The notes under the pieces were generated by a model, which ran no database searches, was not told where the DNA came from, and was given only the letters and a program-made list of their open reading frames with translations. Made by a program: the position numbers and the translations under genes. This document shows, in pieces, positions 50,880 to 52,901 of a DNA stretch of 52,901 nucleotides. Position 1 is the stretch's first letter. Every line of letters starts with the position of its first letter. Source of the DNA: Actinomycetes bacterium (GTDB lineage: Bacteria; Actinomycetota; Acidimicrobiia; Acidimicrobiales; JAMCQF01); NCBI GenBank assembly GCA_021851885.1, contig JAJZBS010000009.1:1-52901 (forward strand). The letters run 5' to 3'.

Positions 50880-51414
50880 TGGCACACAGCCCGCCGACGG
50901 CACGCAAGCACCCACCACGCCCATGGTGGGCATCGTCATGGGGAGCTCATCCGACGCACCGATCATGTCGGCCGCAGCGGACCAACTCAGAAAGCTCGGC
51001 GTCCCGTCCGAGATGCGCGTCCTTTCGGCGCATCGCACTCCCGACGACACCGCCGCCTACGCCCGAGGCGCAGCGCAGCGAGGCATCCGCATCCTGATTG
51101 CCGGCGCCGGCGGCGCAGCGCACCTGCCCGGCGTCATTGCCGCCATGACCGATCTCCCCGTCATCGGTGTTCCAATAGCGCTCGCCCACCTCGACGGCCT
51201 CGACTCCCTCCTTTCGATCGTGCAGATGCCCAAGGGGGTGCCCGTCGCGACGGTCGGCGTCAACGCCGCATTGAACGCCGGCCTCCTCGCGAGCCGTATT
51301 CTCGCCCTCTCTGACGATCAGATAGCCGCCAAGCTCACCGAGCACCGCGCACAGCAGGCCGACAAGGTCCGCTCTCAAGACACTCAAGTCCGCTCCGCGC
51401 ACAACGGCGCCTGA
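50863..51414 (+). CDS. purE: N5-carboxyaminoimidazole ribonucleotide mutase
   Basis: A 183-residue class I PurE, which isomerises N5-CAIR to CAIR in purine synthesis. Signature segments: GIVMGSSSDAPIM, the catalytic-loop SAHRTPDDT, AGAGGAAHLPG and MPKGVPVATVGV. The N terminus has about 20 extra residues. purK is not in the window. ATG 50863 overlaps the end of the nitrobindin-like gene, suggesting coupling. Confidence 0.95.
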   Translation: MTTTDSGTQPADGTQAPTTPMVGIVMGSSSDAPIMSAAADQLRKLGVPSEMRVLSAHRTPDDTAAYARGAAQRGIRILIAGAGGAAHLPGVIAAMTDLPVIGVPIALAHLDGLDSLLSIVQMPKGVPVATVGVNAALNAGLLASRILALSDDQIAAKLTEHRAQQADKVRSQDTQVRSAHNGA

Positions 51415-51452
51415 CCCCCGCTTGCCTGGCAGGGCGCAGGCGACTGCGACCC

Positions 51453-52481
51453 TCAGCCCGCCGTCGGGGCCAGGTCGCGGATCGCTTGGCGTTGGTCGAT
51501 CCCCCACGGAAGCAAAGCGATCACCGGTGTCGTCACACCGTTCTCCACATAGCGCCCGATGTGCTCTCGGCATGCTTCCGGCGTGCCGTGCACGATCAAC
51601 TCGTCGACTACCTCGTCGGGGATCGCAGCCGTTGCAGCGGCCCGATCGCCCACCGACCATGCCTCCCACATCGGACGGAGCACCTCTCCTCTCCCAAGCC
51701 ACTCTTGGAAGCGCGCGTACACATCCACATTGAGGTACGCGGCGATGAGCTTTCGGCCGAGGGTCCGCACCGACTCCGTGTCCTCGGACGGGCAGCAGTA
51801 GATCCGGCAAACGACCTCCGGCTCGCCCCGCAGGCCGTCCGGTTCGCCCTGCCCGCCGGCGCCACCTTGCCGGCGCTGCCTTGTGAGCGCGCCATGCACG
51901 ACCTCGACCACGATCTTCGGGACATCCCCAGCGCTCAGCCAGTTGATCACCACGCCATCCGCTTCTCGCCCGGCGAGCCGGAGCATTCCCGGCCGTAGAG
52001 CAGCCAGCACCAGCCTCGGTGCCACCTCGGGGACCCTGTCGAGCCGAAACCCGTGCACGGAAAACGTCTCGAAGGCCCGGTCAACCTTCTCCCCCGCCAG
52101 AGCCTCCCGCAGGAAGCGCAGCGTGTCCCGCGCTCGTTTATACGGCTCGGTGAATGGGATCCCGTTCCACCGCTCGACGATGACGTCCGATGACGTCCCC
52201 ACCCCCAATGTGAAGCGGCCCGGGGCCAGCGACGCAAGCGCTGCCGCGGACATCGCCAACGTCGCCGGCCCACGCGTGTACACCGGCACGATCGCCGTCC
52301 CCAAGCGAAGCTCGGGGGCAGCGGCCGCGGTCACCGCCAGCGGGACGAATGCGTCGAACCCAGACGCCTCGCTTGACCACGCGTCCGTGTACCCCAGTGC
52401 CGCCAGCTCCCGCGCCCAAGCCGTCAGATCGCCAAGTGCGACGCCTTCCAGCGGCACCGACATCCCTAGGCGCGCCGGCAT
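51453..52481 (-). CDS. LLM class oxidoreductase (Rv3093c-like)
   Basis: A 342-residue luciferase-like protein of a predicted F420-dependent subgroup. Family segments: TAWARELAALGYTDAWSSEA, LRLGTAIVPVYTRGPATLAM, GRFTLGVGTSSDVIVERW and VHGTPEACREHIGRY. ATG 52481 has GGAGG 9 bases upstream. It converges with purE. The physiological substrate is unknown. Confidence 0.86.
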   Translation of the reverse strand: MPARLGMSVPLEGVALGDLTAWARELAALGYTDAWSSEASGFDAFVPLAVTAAAAPELRLGTAIVPVYTRGPATLAMSAAALASLAPGRFTLGVGTSSDVIVERWNGIPFTEPYKRARDTLRFLREALAGEKVDRAFETFSVHGFRLDRVPEVAPRLVLAALRPGMLRLAGREADGVVINWLSAGDVPKIVVEVVHGALTRQRRQGGAGGQGEPDGLRGEPEVVCRIYCCPSEDTESVRTLGRKLIAAYLNVDVYARFQEWLGRGEVLRPMWEAWSVGDRAAATAAIPDEVVDELIVHGTPEACREHIGRYVENGVTTPVIALLPWGIDQRQAIRDLAPTAG

Positions 52482-52576
52482 CCTACCTAGCCTCCACTCA
52501 CCACGGCCGGAGCCGCACGACCGGAGAACCCGTCTGCCGTATCCATCGCTCGCCGGTCAGCCGGCGCACGACTGGC
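52482..52576. other. Short intergenic region
   Basis: No gene or clear repeat seen; it separates two genes on the same strand. Confidence 0.5.
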
Positions 52577-52901
52577 TCAGGAGTACCAGCCCACCAGGTC
52601 GACGATGAGGTCCGTCGAGCCGGCCGAGTTGTAGACGCTGAAGGCGCCAGCCGATCCCAAGGTGGCGACCGTCATGTTGGCGATGGCCACATGCGGGACG
52701 AAGTTGAGATCGGAGGCGACCGGCATGGTCGCCCCGGTCGGGAAGACCGTCAGGTAGCCGTTCGAGGTCTCATCGGCTGCGGTGACGTTGAGGACGACGG
52801 CTGTCGCGTTCGCCGGGACGCTGTTGGCGCCGGTGGCGGTGACGTCCAGTTTCCCTCCTGCGGCCAGGGTCTTGCCGGTGCACTGGTTGGCCGTCTGGGA
52901 C
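52577..52901 (-). CDS. Surface-repeat protein, C-terminal fragment (5' end outside window)
   Basis: The last 107 residues of a minus-strand gene that continues past the right edge. It reads as the C-terminal copy of an actinobacterial surface-repeat domain: VPANATAVVLNVTAADETSN, GYLTVFPTGATMPVASDLNF and the final DLIVDLVGWYS. Such repeats occur in secreted or cell-wall proteins, including amidases. The enzymatic part, if any, is not visible. Confidence 0.8.
   Translation of the reverse strand, partial: SQTANQCTGKTLAAGGKLDVTATGANSVPANATAVVLNVTAADETSNGYLTVFPTGATMPVASDLNFVPHVAIANMTVATLGSAGAFSVYNSAGSTDLIVDLVGWYS

Overview
This window is GC-rich and looks like the chromosome of an actinomycete-type bacterium, most plausibly a member of the Acidimicrobiia. 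That placement is an inference. It rests on: a complete mce operon (two YrbE permeases, MceA to MceF, one Mce-associated protein) with a nearby MceG ATPase; three luciferase-like F420-type oxidoreductases; a BldD-type regulator; a PAC2 protein; frequent GTG starts; and a surface-repeat protein fragment at the right edge. I see no rRNA, tRNA, CRISPR array, prophage or insertion sequence.

Positions 1-22.9 kb are a mostly minus-strand housekeeping block in tightly packed, often stop/start-overlapping operons: dnaG (cut by the window edge), ppdK, glycyl-tRNA synthetase, recO, a tiny membrane protein, uppS, era, a CBS/HlyC protein, ybeY, phoH, a HIT protein, an excisionase-like HTH protein, a BldD homologue, dnaJ, hrcA (with a CIRCE operator), lepA, holA, a FolP2-like protein and a thioredoxin-TPR protein. 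Three plus-strand genes interrupt it: a membrane-anchored GGDEF protein, an odd lipoprotein and rpsT.

Positions 23-34.4 kb are mixed: an aminoglycoside-phosphotransferase-fold kinase, PAC2, a D-Ala-D-Ala carboxypeptidase, an LLM oxidoreductase, leuS, a hexapeptide acetyltransferase, an orphan soluble TraG/VirD4-like ATPase, an alpha/beta hydrolase and a RecB-like Fe-S nuclease.

Positions 34.5-48.2 kb are a lipid-uptake locus. A nine-gene minus-strand mce operon is separated, by a roughly 590-base intergenic region rich in inverted repeats, from a plus-strand ECF sigma factor that carries its own transmembrane anchor and secreted tail. The sigma gene is followed by mceG. The rest holds a PAP2 phosphatase, a DsbA-fold protein, two LLM oxidoreductases, a nitrobindin-like protein, purE and the partial surface-repeat protein.

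Two themes stand out. First, at 17 genes a TANNNT hexamer lies 6-8 bases before an ATG or GTG with little or no Shine-Dalgarno sequence, so much of this window appears to be transcribed leaderlessly; the rule also helps choose starts. Second, the membrane-tethered sigma factor sits between the mce operon and mceG, and a BldD homologue keeping the cyclic-di-GMP signature occurs about 2.8 kb from a GGDEF protein. Both are testable candidate regulatory systems.
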